Of a stretch of DNA of 64,000 nt, positions 1 to 13,190 are shown one piece after another (within the stretch, counting starts at the first letter, position 1; the number at the start of each line of letters is the position of its first letter). This DNA comes from Balanoglossus misakiensis (taxonomy: Eukaryota > Hemichordata). The stretch is from the NCBI GenBank assembly GCA_040954595.2, contig CM082591.2, forward strand, positions 8,990,001-9,054,000, in the 5' to 3' direction. The position numbers and the translations under genes were made by a program. Below the pieces are notes generated by a model. That model saw only the letters and a list, made by a program, of their open reading frames with translations. It did no database searches and was not told the origin of the DNA.

Positions 1-17
1 ACAAAGAGCCATGCACT

Positions 18-67
18 CTGCATCATCCTGTTTCTCCATCTTGTGATGGGGGAACAGGATGATGCAG
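18..67. repeat. Short perfect hairpin
   Basis: A 15-bp stem (18-32 with 53-67, CTGCATCATCCTGTT and its complement) closes a 20-nt loop that itself contains a CCATC/GATGG pair. The fold is about 50 nt, shorter than a usual metazoan pre-miRNA. No function is assigned. Confidence 0.6.
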
Positions 68-658
68 TTTCATCTCCTCTTTTTGCAATTTTTAAGCATG
101 TTCATCTGGTGGGTTTATGACGACAGTACATATGATCCATACAGGCTGATGCATGAACAGCCATGGGAAATATATCAATGCACTCATGAACTAGATCTGC
201 AGACAGTGTCATACCTTTTAGAGCTTCTTTCCTGATCTTTATGACAGTCAGTTTGCCAAAGTGGCCAGCACAGACATTCTTCCAAATACCTTTCACAGTG
301 CAGACAGACAAGGCATAAAGCGTATGTTGCTTGTAAGGAACACATCTCCAACTGGTACTTTGGGCCACTCAAACTGCCCATGTACAGATAGGAAACCCAC
401 ATACCGGTACTTCCATTCCTGAACCTTTCATTAGTTTTGTGGTGCAGTGTAGGAATTAAGATTGGCTCGACAATTTGCACACTTAATTGCCTATAAGCAT
501 AAAAAGAAATGTTTCTGGTCAGGCCTTTCTTTAAAAAATGGTGTGGTGACGCGAATTTAAAAAGAAATTTCCTCAAAGGGAGGAAGGATGGTCAGTTCCA
601 TAGTTTTATCAATATAGTCACATGTATAGTGAAATTAACTTTTTATCTTGGTGGTAAT
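68..658. other. Non-coding stretch
   Basis: Two overlapping minus-strand open frames of 88 and 130 codons lie here in different frames. Neither has a recognisable domain, a splice context or a repeat boundary, and I do not call a gene. No RNA gene or repeat was seen. Confidence 0.4.
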
Positions 659-986
659 TTTGATTGAAAAATAACATTTCAAAGACAGCATGAATAAATT
701 TTAGTACCCATTTTGCAAGATCAGTTTGCAAGATACATTTTTACAGAAACGGGTGATCAATTTTTTTAATGATTCATGTTATCAGGGACAGCTTGTATTC
801 ATGAAGTGGGGATGTTTATGGTGGGACTCTTTGAACATGGCTGTACCCAAAGTGTGTGTACGGTGGATAAAAAATACTATCTTATGTTTGATAAAAAAAA
901 AAAAAAAATTATCTTGCAAACTGATCTTGCAAAATGGGTACTAAAATTTATTCATGCTGTCTTTGAAATGTTATTTTTCAATCAAA
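659..986. mobile_element. Inverted repeat with 77-bp perfect arms
   Basis: Positions 659-735 and 910-986 are perfect reverse complements over 77 bp, separated by 174 bp that includes an A-run near 893-908. The arms begin TTTGATTGAAAAATAAC. No target-site duplication is obvious, so this is either a foldback/MITE-type element or a local inverted duplication. Perfect arms imply recent origin or gene conversion. It has no coding capacity. Confidence 0.7.
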
Positions 987-2296
987 TCTTGAAACTACTT
1001 TCCCACAATATAAAATCATTTTGATCTTATACTAAAGCTAAATAAGTAGTTATAGTAGTAGTTTTATACTTTTGTAAGTGTTTTACTTGTCTCTAAATGT
1101 TAGACCTGCAAAATTGGAAGGCTGGTCCATCAATAAAAGTAGACTTTTTCTGTTCATTGATCATTACCAACCCCCACCCACCCATGTTGATGGCAGGCAT
1201 TGAGGATGCAAGGTACATTCATGTTAAATATTTTTATTGAATAATACTGAGATCAAGTTGAATAAAGAAACATTTTGAACAGCTAGTGTGCCACTGTCCT
1301 GTAAGACATAAACTTTATAATAAACAGTAGACATGAGACTGTAATGCAATGCCGTGAATTCAGCTCTTCTATTATCAGTGGTCGCGCTTCTTTTTTTATT
1401 TCCTGAGTCTGTGGGGAAGCAATGAAACCACAAATTACTTCCTCTGCTCTTTTGACTGCATCTTTACCTAATTTGCGTATCTTGATTAGGTTGTTGGCGT
1501 TGCTCTAATGGTCTCAAAATGTAACCATTGAGTACTTGATAAAAACAATTGTGTCATTTCAGTCAATAATCTTTGAGGCCGAGCGTAGTCTTTAGTGTAC
1601 TGTGTCATGCGGTTGCCCTCACATCCAGTGATTTATAGCCAGCTGAAACAGAACGTAGTTTGCCAAGGCAGCCACCAAAAAACAGAAAAAAGGGTTTATG
1701 CCTTGTTATTCAAGTGACGTGCGCACTGACCAGAAGCATTTCATTTATTTGGCCTAATTAACAAATTAACACCAGAAATGGATTCAATGTATATAAACAA
1801 ATTAAAAAATAATATATTACACAATAATCATGAAACAAGACGGGCAAAAGTTAAATTATACAGGGGTGTGTGGCGCCCATTTTGAATTATGCAAATTAGA
1901 ACAGTTGTCTAATATTGCCATGTCAACCAAGTTGAAATTGTTTTAGGTACCCATATTAATGAAAACCCTGAAATAAGATATAACATACCATTTTAAGACA
2001 AACATGGGAAATTACATTTTAGGGGTGTTAGAGGTGTTTTTTTGCACGTGTACTCTAGTTCCGAATGACATACTAAGATGGATGATGCATGGTCAACTTT
2101 TTAACCTAATAAAATTAAATGACATAATTTTTAACCCAAAAACGCCACCATTTCCGGGGATCAATAATATATGCAACTCAAACAAAAGTTCAAAAACTCA
2201 GCCTGCAGAATATATATGGTTTATGGGGGTTTTAACTTTGTCTTTGATGAGGAATAGGCCTCTGAAAAAGTCTTGACGGTTTCATGCAATGCCACC
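987..2296. other. Non-coding AT-rich stretch
   Basis: AT-rich sequence with only short open frames lacking recognisable domains. I see no RNA gene, long repeat or clear transposon ends. Confidence 0.4.
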
Positions 2297-2880
2297 TTAA
2301 AGGTCTCATGTCATGCTTTGGAAAGTTTTCATTTTTCCACGTCAAAAGCTCACCTAGGGTACCAGTCTATGCATTGCCTATTGTGTCGGTTCCGAAAAAT
2401 GTGCATGAATGCCGGAATTTGCCCCCTTTTTTCATGCCTGTGATCAGGGAGCCACTTCGCACTCGAGCCAGGCGAAGGTATTTGCATATGGACAAACAAG
2501 TACACTACGTCCTAGTGTACCATTCTGCTAACAGTAAAGTGTAATTAGCAGTCCATGAGTAATTAAGTCCACAGACAAAGACAAGCTATATAAACAGTGT
2601 TCAAAGCAAAGGAAGCCCTTGCCTCACATTACAGGCAGAGGATTTACGAAGGTGTGAAAGACTATTTGTCCACATCAAGATAAGTCTTCGACTGAACTTC
2701 GAAAAGCCAAAAAAACTCGACTGAGTTGGGTTAGGGGTACACGCCCACCCGCCACTTTTACTTGCTTGTTATCTAAGCACAAGGGGCAAAACGCATTGCA
2801 AGATAGTAACATACGTTAACTTCAAGACCCAAATAGTGATTTTACGCGTGGTTGTATAGGGCATGGCATGAGACCTTTAA
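2297..2880. mobile_element. TTAA-flanked MITE
   Basis: A 576-bp element (2301-2876) has terminal inverted repeats AGGTCTCATGTCATGC at the left and the complement with one mismatch at the right. It is flanked on both sides by TTAA (2297-2300 and 2877-2880). TTAA duplication is characteristic of piggyBac and Kolobok superfamilies, and the short TIR cannot decide between them. It encodes no transposase; the open frame 2284-2544 lies across its end and is incidental. Confidence 0.7.
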
Positions 2881-4076
2881 GCATAGTCATAGTATCCAAC
2901 AAAATTAGTTTGTTCCTACACGAATAGCGAACACTTTGCTCCCCCCCCCCTCCCCATGAATGGCTCTTTCCAAAAACACATTTTATTGAGCGAAATATTG
3001 AATTGAATTGGAGTGGACGCTCATTTTATCATGGAAAACCACTCTCAAATGACTTGTGATCAGAAACGAAACGGTGTCACTTGTCGCATATTCGGATATA
3101 CAGAATTTTCATACTGGCTGTATGTAAACAGCGAAGACATTAATCAACAGTCATTGTCCGCTCACCGTGTGCCCAATCGGCCATTGAATTGACTACCGTA
3201 GCAAAAGAGCTTTGTGGGTAGAGATGATAACAGTCAGTCATTTTTGGTAGCACTACTGTGAAGCTGGTGAAATCTCTCCAGTCACTATGCTCATAGACCC
3301 ATCCGAATCAAGTTCACTGATCCCGACTTCAAATTTATCGGTATTGAATTTGAAAAGGGAAAGAGTTTCTTTTCCATGCCTATAAAGAAAAAGTGGCCAA
3401 CTGATGCAATATGTGCGATTAACTCAGTCAGTGTCCATATAAATGTATGAAGATTTGTCTTCTACATGTATCTACTGTAAAATAATTAAAAGACAATGAC
3501 ACACGCATTTTTTGCCATGTTTTATTCATTAGGCTACAAAATTGAGTTTTTAATTTCTTCAAGCGTCTCCGTTGTATGTCTGCTTCAATATAAGCAATGT
3601 TGCACATCTTGTTACATATGCCCATAGTGTAAGCCTGATAAAAAGGTGTGATGCCACTGCAGTGATCTTGAGGGTTGTGTTGGACTGCATATTTTCCTGC
3701 GCAGTGGGTTTATTCTGGCTCGATATAATATTTACACTCACAGATGTTACTCTATCCGTTGGTGGCATTGAATTTGAAGACGGCACTTTCACTTTGTCTT
3801 TCAGCTTTGAAACATGGACACCAATGTAAAACTGCGCAGTGGAAATGGTAATGGGTGGAAGTGGTCAGCATTGGTACCCAAGTGATTTGCCTGTGGAGTT
3901 TCCCAACATTACCCGCGATCGCATTCTTCGTCAAATTGTTCATGAATCGTTAAGCCGCTAAGACACTTCAGGTTAGGTTGACCCCCAACTTTTAGAATTT
4001 GCATGGCCAATGGGGAGAGGGCAGTTTTTCCTCATTTATAATTGACTCGAGGTTTTTTCACTGTCCTCAGGCGCGT
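2881..4076. other. Non-coding stretch
   Basis: Mixed-composition DNA with a C-run at 2941-2950. Short overlapping open frames at 3428-3943 on both strands have no recognisable domain. The satellite begins abruptly near 4077. Confidence 0.4.
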
Positions 4077-4125
4077 AATCATCATTATCATCACCAACTT
4101 CATCATCATCATCATCATCAATCAC

Positions 4126-4157
<32 letters not shown>

Positions 4158-4632
4158 ATCACAATCATCATCATCATCATCACAATCATCATCATCATCA
4201 CCTTACCTCCATACATACCTACAAACAAACCAACAAACAAACAAACAAACCTTTTCCATCATCATCATCATCTTCATCTTCATCTTCATCATCATCATCA
4301 TCATCATCATCTTTATCTTCTTCATCACAATCATCATCACAATCATCATTATCATCATCATCTTAATCATCATCATCATCATCATCACAATCATCATCAT
4401 CATAATCATCTTAATCAACATCATCATCACCATCATCATCATCATCATCATCATCATTCCATCATCATCATCATCATCATCATCTTTATCTTCTTCATCA
4501 TCGTCATCATCACCATACCTCCATACCTACCTACAAACCAACCAACCAACAAACAAACAAACCTCCATCCATTATCATCATCATCATCACCTTCATCTTC
4601 ATCATCTTCATCTTCATCTTCATCATCATCAT

Positions 4633-4679
<47 letters not shown>

Positions 4680-4777
4680 TTTCATCATTTTCAACATCAT
4701 CATCATTCCATCACAATCTTCATCTTCATCATCACAATCATCATCTTCATCTTCATCTTAATCATCATCATCATCTT

Positions 4778-4816
<39 letters not shown>

Positions 4817-5831
4817 TCCATCAACATCATCATCACCATCATCGTCATCATCCTAATCATCATCTTCATCTTCATCATCTTCATCTTCATCATCATCACA
4901 ATCATCATCATCATCTTCATCACCTTACCTCCATACATACCTACAAACAAACAAACAAACCTCCATCCATCATCATCATCACCTTCATCTTCATCTTCAT
5001 CATCTTCATCTTCATCATCATCATCATCATCATCATCTTCATCATCATTTTCATCATCATCATTCCATCATAATCTTCATCATCATCATCATCATCATCA
5101 CAATCATCATCATCATCACCTTACCTCCATACATACCTACAAACAAACCAACAAACAAACAAACCTCCATCCATCATCATCATCATCATCATCACCTTCA
5201 TCTTCATCATCTTCATCTTCATCTTTATCTTCTTCATCACAATCATCATCACAATCATCATTATCATCATCATCTTAATCATCATCATCATCATCACAAT
5301 CATCATCATCATAATCATCATCTTTATCTTCTTCATCACCATTATCATCATCACATCATCATCATTCCATCATCATCATCATCATCTTTATCTTCTTCAT
5401 CATCATCATCATCATCACAATCATCACAATCATCATCATCTTCATCTTCATCATCATCATCATCATCACCATACCTCCATACCTACCTACAAACAAACCA
5501 ACAAACAAACAAACAAACCTCCATCTATCATCATCATCATCATCATCATCATCTTCATTATCTTCATCATCACAATCATCATCATCATCATCTTAATCAA
5601 CATCATCATCATCATCATCATCACCATCATCATCATCATAATCATCATCATCATCATTCCATCATCATCATCATCATCATCATTCCATCATCATCATCAA
5701 TCACAATCTTCATCTTCATCATCTTCATCACCTTACCTCCATACATACCTACAAACAAACAAACCTCCATCTATAATCATCATCATCATCACCTTCATCT
5801 TCATCATCTTCATCTTCATCATCATCATCAT

Positions 5832-5862
<31 letters not shown>

Positions 5863-6291
5863 CAATCATCATCTTCATCTTCATCATCATCATCATCATC
5901 TTAATCATCATCATCATCTTAATCATCATCATCATCATCATCATCTTCATCATCACAATCATCATCATCATCATCATCATCTTAATCATCATCATCATCA
6001 TCTTCATCATCACAATCATCATCATCATCATCATCATCATCTTAATCATCATCATCATCATCATCGCAATCATCATCATCATAATCATCATTCCATCATC
6101 ATCATCATCATCATTCCATCATCATTATCAATCACAATCATCATCACCTTCATCTTCATCATCATCATCATCCCCTTACCTCCATACCTACCTACAAACA
6201 AACCAACCAACAAACAAACAAACCTCCATCTATCATCATCATCATCTTCATCATCACAATCATCATCATCATCATCATCTTAATCATCATC

Positions 6292-6323
<32 letters not shown>

Positions 6324-6758
6324 TATAATCACCATCTTCATCTTCATCTTCTTCATCTTCATCATCATAACAATCATCATCATCATCTTCATTATTATCA
6401 TCTCAATCATCATCATCATCATCATCATCTTCATCATCATCACAATCATCTTCATCATCATCTTCATCCCCTTACCTCCATACCTACCTATAAACAAACA
6501 AACAAACAAACAAACCTTCATCCATCATCATCATCAACCAATCATCATCATCATCATCATCATCATCATTCATCATCACAATCATCATCATCATCTTAAT
6601 CAACATCATCATCATCATCATCATAATCATCATCATCATCATCATCATCATCACTATCATCATCATCATCATCATCATCTTCATCATCACAATCATCATC
6701 ATCATCATCATCTTAATCATCATCATCATCACCATCATCATCAGCATCATAATCATCA
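4077..6758 (+). repeat. (ATC)n minisatellite array, left block
   Basis: Long imperfect ATC/TCA trinucleotide tracts, with CTT, CAA and TTA variants, alternate with a conserved core reading CCTTACCTCCATAC(C/A)TACC, then ACAAA/CAAA repeats, then CCTCCATC. Core copies start near 4200, 4513, 4923, 5120, 5467, 5731, 6174 and 6472, so the period is irregular (about 200-450 bp). Long open frames of His, Ser, Ile, Met or Asp on both strands are products of the trinucleotide and not genes. The block ends at a sequencing gap. Confidence 0.95.
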
Positions 6759-6858
6759 NNNNNNNNNNNNNNNNNNNNNNNNNNNNNNNNNNNNNNNNNN
6801 NNNNNNNNNNNNNNNNNNNNNNNNNNNNNNNNNNNNNNNNNNNNNNNNNNNNNNNNNN
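6759..6858. other. Assembly gap, 100 N
   Basis: Exactly 100 N, the conventional placeholder for a gap of unknown size. It lies inside the satellite, so the true array length is unknown. Confidence 0.99.
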
Positions 6859-8790
6859 CCATCATCCCCCCCCCATCCCCCCCCATCATCATCCATCATC
6901 ATCATCATCATTCCATCATCATCTTCATCATCATCTCATTTCATTACCATCATCATCATCATCATCTTCTTTTATCATCATCATTTCATCACCATCATCA
7001 TCATCATCATCATTCCATCATCATCATCAACATCATCACAATCATCATCATTATCATCACAATCATCATCACAATCATCTTCATCATCATCATCTTCATC
7101 ATCATCTTCATCATCTTCTTTATCATCATTCATTACCATCATCATCATCATCATCTTCTTTTATCATCATCATTTCATCACCATCATCATCATCATCAGT
7201 TCCATCATCATCATCAACATCATCACAATCATCATCATTATCATCACAATCATCATCACAATCATCTTCATCATCATCATCTTCATCATTATCATCATCT
7301 TCATCATAATCATCATCATCATCATCATTTTCATCATCATCATCACAATCATCATCATCACAATCATCATCATCATCATCTTCATCATCTTCATCTTCAT
7401 CATCATCATCACAATCATTATTATCATCATCATCTTCATCATCACCATCATCATCATCATCTTCATCATCATCTTCATCACCTTACCTCCATACCTACCT
7501 ACAAACAAACAAACAAACCTCCATCCATCATCATCATCATCTTCATCATAATCATCATCATCATCATTTTCATCATCATCATCACAATCATCATCATCAC
7601 AATCATCATCATCATCACAATCATCATCATTATCATCTTCATCATCATCATCTTCATCATCATCATCATCATCTTCATCATCTTCATCTCCATCATCATC
7701 ATCATCACAATCATTATTATCATCATCATCTTCAACATCATCGCCATCATCATCATCATCTTCATCATCATCTTCATCATCATCTTCATCACCTTACCTC
7801 CATACCTACCTACAAACAAACAAACAAACAAACCTCCATCCATCATCATCATCTTCATCATCTTCATCTTCATCATCATCATCATCACAATCATCATCAT
7901 CATCTTCATCATCATCATCATCACAATCATCATCACAATCATCATTATCATCATCTTCATCATTATCATCATCTCATCATAATCATCATCATCGTTTTCA
8001 TCATCATCACAATCATCATCATCATCATCATCACAATCATCATTATCATCTTCATCAGCATCATCTTCATCATCATCTTCATCATCTTCATCATCATCAT
8101 CATCAAAATCATCATCTTCATCATCATCTTCATCTTACCTCCATACATACCTACAAACAAACAAACAAACCTCCATCATCATCATCATTCCATCATCATT
8201 ATCATCATCTTCATCAGCATCATTTTCATCATTTTCATCATCATCTTCATTTCATCATAATCTTCATCATCATCATCATCATCTTCATCATCATCATCAT
8301 CATCATCACAATCATCATCATCTTCATTATCATCCTCACAATCATCATCTTCATCATCTTCATCTCCATCATCATCATCACAATCATCATTATCATCATC
8401 ATCATCATTATCATCACAATCATCATCATCATCTTATTATCATCATCACAATCATCATCTTCATCTTCATCATCATCATCATCATCATCTTCATCTTCAT
8501 CATCATCTTCATCACCTTACCTCCATACCTACCTACAAACAAACAAACAAACAAACAAACCTCCATCCATCATCATCATCATCTTCTTCATCTTCATCAT
8601 CATCATCAATCCATCATCACAATCATTATCATCATCATCATCTTCATCATTATCATTTTCATCATCATCATCATTCCATCATAATCTTCATCATCATCAT
8701 CATCACAATCATCATCATCATCATCATCATCTTAATCATCACATCATCATTATCATCATCATCTTCATTATCATCATCACAATCATCATC

Positions 8791-8825
<35 letters not shown>

Positions 8826-11038
8826 TCAATCATCACAATCATCATCACAATCATCATCATCATCATCACCTTACCTCCATACCTACCTACAAACAAACAA
8901 ACAAACAAACAAACAAACCTCCATCCATCATCATCATCATCTTCATCATCATCATCATCATCATCACAATCATCATCACAATCATCATCATCATCATCTT
9001 CATCATTATCATCATCTTCATCATAATCATCATCATCATTTTCATCATCATCATCACAATCATCATCATCACAATCATCATCATTATCATCTTCATCATC
9101 ATCATCTTCATCATCATCATCTTCATCATCTTCATCATCATCATCATCATCATCACAATCATCATCTTCATCATCATCTTCATCACCTTACCTCCATACA
9201 AACAAACAAACAAACAAACAAACAAACAAACAAACAAACAAACAAACAAACCTCCATCATCATCATCATTCCATCATCATTATCATCATCTTCATCATCA
9301 TCATTTTCATCATTTTCATCATCATCATCTTCATTTCATCATAATCTTCATCATCATCATCATCTTCATCATCATCATCATCACAATCATCATCATCTTC
9401 ATTATCATCCTCACAATCATCATCTTCATCATCTTCATCTCCATCATCATCATCACAATCATCATTATCATCATCATCTTCATCATTATCATCACAATCA
9501 TCATCATCTTATTATCATCATCACAATCATCATCTTCTTCATCTTCATCATCATCATCATTCCATCATCATCATCATTATCATCATCATCATCATCATCA
9601 TCTTCATCATTATCATTTTCATCATCATCTTCATTATTCCATCATAATCTTCATCATCTTCATTATCATCATCACAATCATCATCATCATCATCATCTTC
9701 ATCATCATCATCACAATCATCATCATCTTCATTATCATCATCACAATCATCATCTTCATCATCATCATCATCATTTAATCATCACAATCATCATCACAAT
9801 CATCATCATCACCTTACCTCCATACCTACAAACAAACAAACAAACAAACAAACAAACCTCCATCCATCATCATCATCATCTTCATTATCTTCATCATCAT
9901 CATCATCATCATCATCATTCCATCATCATCATCATTATCATCATCATCATCTTCATCATTATCATTTTCATCATTTTCATCATCATCATCATTCCATCAT
10001 AATCTTCATCATCATCATCACAATCATCATCATCATCATCACAATCATCATCATTATCATCTTCATCATCATCTTCATCTTCATCATCATCTTCATCATC
10101 TTCATCACCTTACCTCCATACATACCTACAAACAAACAAACAAACAAACAAACCTCCATCCATCATCATCATCATCTTCATCATCATCATCATCATCACA
10201 ATCATCATCACAAACATCATCATCATCATCTTCATCATTATCATCATCTTCATCATAATCATCATCATTTTCATCATCATCATCACAATCATCATCATTA
10301 TCATCTTCATCATCATCATCTTCATCATCATCTTCATCATCTTCATCATCATCATCATCACAATCATCATCTTCATCACCTTACCTCCATACATACCTAC
10401 AAACAAACAAACAAACAAACAAACCAACAAACCTCCATCATCATCATCATTCCATCATCATTATCATCATCTTCATCATCATCATTTTCATCATTTTCAT
10501 CATCATCTTCATTTCATCATAATCTTCATCATCATCATCATCTTCATCATCATCACAATCATCATCATCTTCATTATCATCCCCACAATCATCATCTTCA
10601 TCATCTTCATCTCCATCATCATCATCACAATCATCATTATCATCATCATCTTCAGCATTATCATCAGAATCATCATCATCTTATTATCATCATCACAATC
10701 ATCATCTTCATCTTCATCATCTTCATCTTCATCATCATCATCATCATCATTATCATCATCATCATCATCTTCATCATCATCTTCATCACCTTACCTCCAT
10801 ACCTACCTACAAACAAACAAACAAACAAACTCAATCCATCATCTTCTTCATTATTTATTATTATTTATTTAGATTGAATGATGGAGGAGGATGAGGATGA
10901 TGATTGATGATGGAATGATGTGATGATGGTGATGATGTGCTGAGGATGATGGTGATGGGGATGATGATGAGGATGATGGAATGATGTTGAGGATGATGAT
11001 GTTATTATCACAATCATCATTTTCATCATCGATCAATG

Positions 11039-11087
<49 letters not shown>

Positions 11088-11346
11088 CAATCATCACCTA
11101 CACACAAACAAACAAACAAACAAACTCAATCCATCATCTTCATCTTCTTCATCATCATCATCATTCCATCATCATCATCATTATCATCATCATCATTTAT
11201 TCTTATCATTTTCATCATCATCTTCATCATTCCATCATAATCTTCATCATCATCATCACAATCATCATCATCATCATCATCATCTTAATCATCACAATCA
11301 TCATTTTCATCATCATCTTCATGTCATCATAATCATCATCATCATC

Positions 11347-11380
<34 letters not shown>

Positions 11381-11892
11381 CTCATCACAATCATCATCAC
11401 AATCATCATCATCTTCATTATCATCCTCACAATTATCATCTTCATCTTCATCATCTTCATCTCCATCATCATCATCACAATCATCATTATCATCATCATC
11501 TTCATCATCATCATCATCACAATCATCATCATCTTCATTATCATCCTCACAATCATTATCTTCATCTTCATCATCTTCATCTCAATCATCATCATCACAA
11601 TCATTATTATCATCATCATCTTCATCATCATCATCACCATCATCATCATCATCTTCATCATCATCATCAACACAATCATCATCATCTTCATTATCATCAT
11701 CACAATCATCATCATCATCACAATCATTATTATCATCATCATCTTCATCATCATCACCATCATCATCATCATCTTCATCATCATCTTCATCACCTTACCT
11801 CCATACCTACCTACAAACAAACAAACAAACAAACCTCCATCCATCATCATCTTCATCATCATCTTCATCTTCATCATTATCATCATCATCTT

Positions 11893-11939
<47 letters not shown>

Positions 11940-12487
11940 CAATCATCATCATCTTCATCATTATCATCATCTTCATCATAATCATCATCATCATCATCAT
12001 TTTCATCATCATCATCAAAAATCATCATCATCACAAACATCATCATCATCACAATCATCATCATTATCATCTTCATCATCATCATCTTCATCATCATCAT
12101 CATCTTCATCATCATCATCATCACAATCATCATCTTCATCATCATCTTCATCATCTTCATCACCTTACATACCTACAAACAAACAAACAAACAAACCTCC
12201 ATCATCATCATCATTCCATCATCATCATCATTTTCATCATTATCTTCATCATCATCATCATCATCTTCATCATCATCATCACAATCATCATTATCATCAT
12301 CACCTTACCTCCATACATACCTACAAACAAACAAACAAACCTCCATCGTCATCATCATCATCATCATCATAATCATCTTCATTATCACAATCATCATCAT
12401 CACAATCATCATCATTATTATCATTACAATCATCATCATCATCATCACAATCATCATCGTCAACCAACCTCCATACATACAAACAAG
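6859..12487 (+). repeat. (ATC)n minisatellite array, main left block
   Basis: Continuation of the core-plus-ATC satellite. Core copies occur near 7483, 7792, 8134, 8516, 8870, 9187, 9812, 10109, 10379, 10790, 11792, 12163, 12302 and 12465, with a variant near 11095. Blocks of several hundred bases recur with few changes (for example the stretches before the cores at 7483 and 7792), suggesting duplication of composite units as well as slippage. The first bases after the gap include C-runs (6865-6890), possibly low-quality sequence. The array ends in the CCAACCTCCATACATAC junction shared with arms 2 and 3. Confidence 0.93.
10847..11005. repeat. Strand-switched block inside the satellite
   Basis: After an AT-rich patch (TTATTTATTATTATTTATTT) the satellite reads GATGATG on the + strand for about 130 bp, then returns to ATC orientation near 11006. 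CAATCCATCATC before the patch and GATTGAATGATGG after it can pair. This looks like a local inversion or a foldback replication error within the array. Confidence 0.75.
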
Positions 12488-12551
12488 CGCCCTCCAAACA
12501 CACAAACTACCACACTCCTACAGACTGCCATATTTCATACCCACTACAATA

Positions 12552-12590
12552 ATTCTACATTTAGATTCCATACGAATCTAAATTTAGAAT
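12552..12590. repeat. Short hairpin upstream of L1-like remnant
   Basis: ATTCTACATTTAGATTC and GAATCTAAATTTAGAAT form 17-bp arms with one mismatch around a 5-nt loop. It is present in all three arms. Confidence 0.6.
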
Positions 12591-13190
12591 GTTTTCAATT
12601 TTATCTTCACAGAAATATCTACAAGAACAAGGTTTTAAAGAAACTGGGTAAAGTTGACAGCGAGCTTTGTAACTTCTGTTCTGAATACCCTGATTCTATA
12701 TTACATCGATGATGGTTTTGCTCAGTTGTTAAAGCTTTTTGGAGGGAATATTGTATTTATTTGATGATTTTAACATTGATATACAACTTGAGGCCAAACA
12801 AAAAAGTATGTGCTCTTCCTATTACATGGTTTACAGAAATAGGGTAGGTGGCATAGGAAGTTTTTTTTACTGTGCAATATTGTTATATCTTTGGCCACCG
12901 TAGTGTAGAAGAATGACATCATAGTCGTTGTGCATTTCGCACAAATTTCCTTTTTTTTGCATTTGACATTGTTATTTTTACTTCCAGTTTACGAAGCTCT
13001 AAAAAGTTTAGGATCAGCGGGCTAATATTAGTATAGATATGGTACATCTACTTATTCTTGCCAAAATATATATGTTAGTCATTTTAAAAACCCTCAGAGA
13101 CTTGTATGACACAATTACATGAACATGGTAACAGAAGTCGAATATTGTATTGCATTGAAAAATGGAACACTTGAGAAACACCAGTGTTAA
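12591..13190 (+). pseudogene. L1/Tx1-like LINE ORF2 C-terminus, degenerate
   Basis: The + frame reads a Cys-containing LINE C-terminal module with FQFYLHRN, then LGKVDSELCNFC, EYPDSILH and FWREYC, the layout of the zinc-binding tail (zf-RVT type) after the RT of L1-clade ORF2 proteins. A stop interrupts it after SILHR at about 12712. A later patch near 13123-13184 reads VEYCIALKNGTLEKHQ, like the extreme C-terminus of L1 ORF2, followed by a stop. RT and endonuclease are absent. The arm 2 copy has LWF where this copy has a stop, so the nonsense change is specific to arms 1 and 3. Family is moderately sure; exact clade is not. Confidence 0.65.

Noticed and set aside
2941-2950. C-run as a possible functional G-quadruplex site
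   Set aside because: A single homopolymer run without the four spaced runs needed; possibly sequence error.
3999-4856. Open frame of 285 codons rich in His, Ser and Ile
   Set aside because: Translation of (ATC)n in its three frames; the composition follows the trinucleotide and no domain is present. The same holds for the frames at 4042-4761 and 10981-12372.
11227-12018. Met/Lys-rich and Asp-rich frames on the minus strand
   Set aside because: Produced by GATGAT repeats read in different frames.
4077-12487. CRISPR-like array (repeated core with variable spacers)
   Set aside because: The spacers are themselves ATC repeats of irregular length, the genome is eukaryotic, and there are no cas genes.
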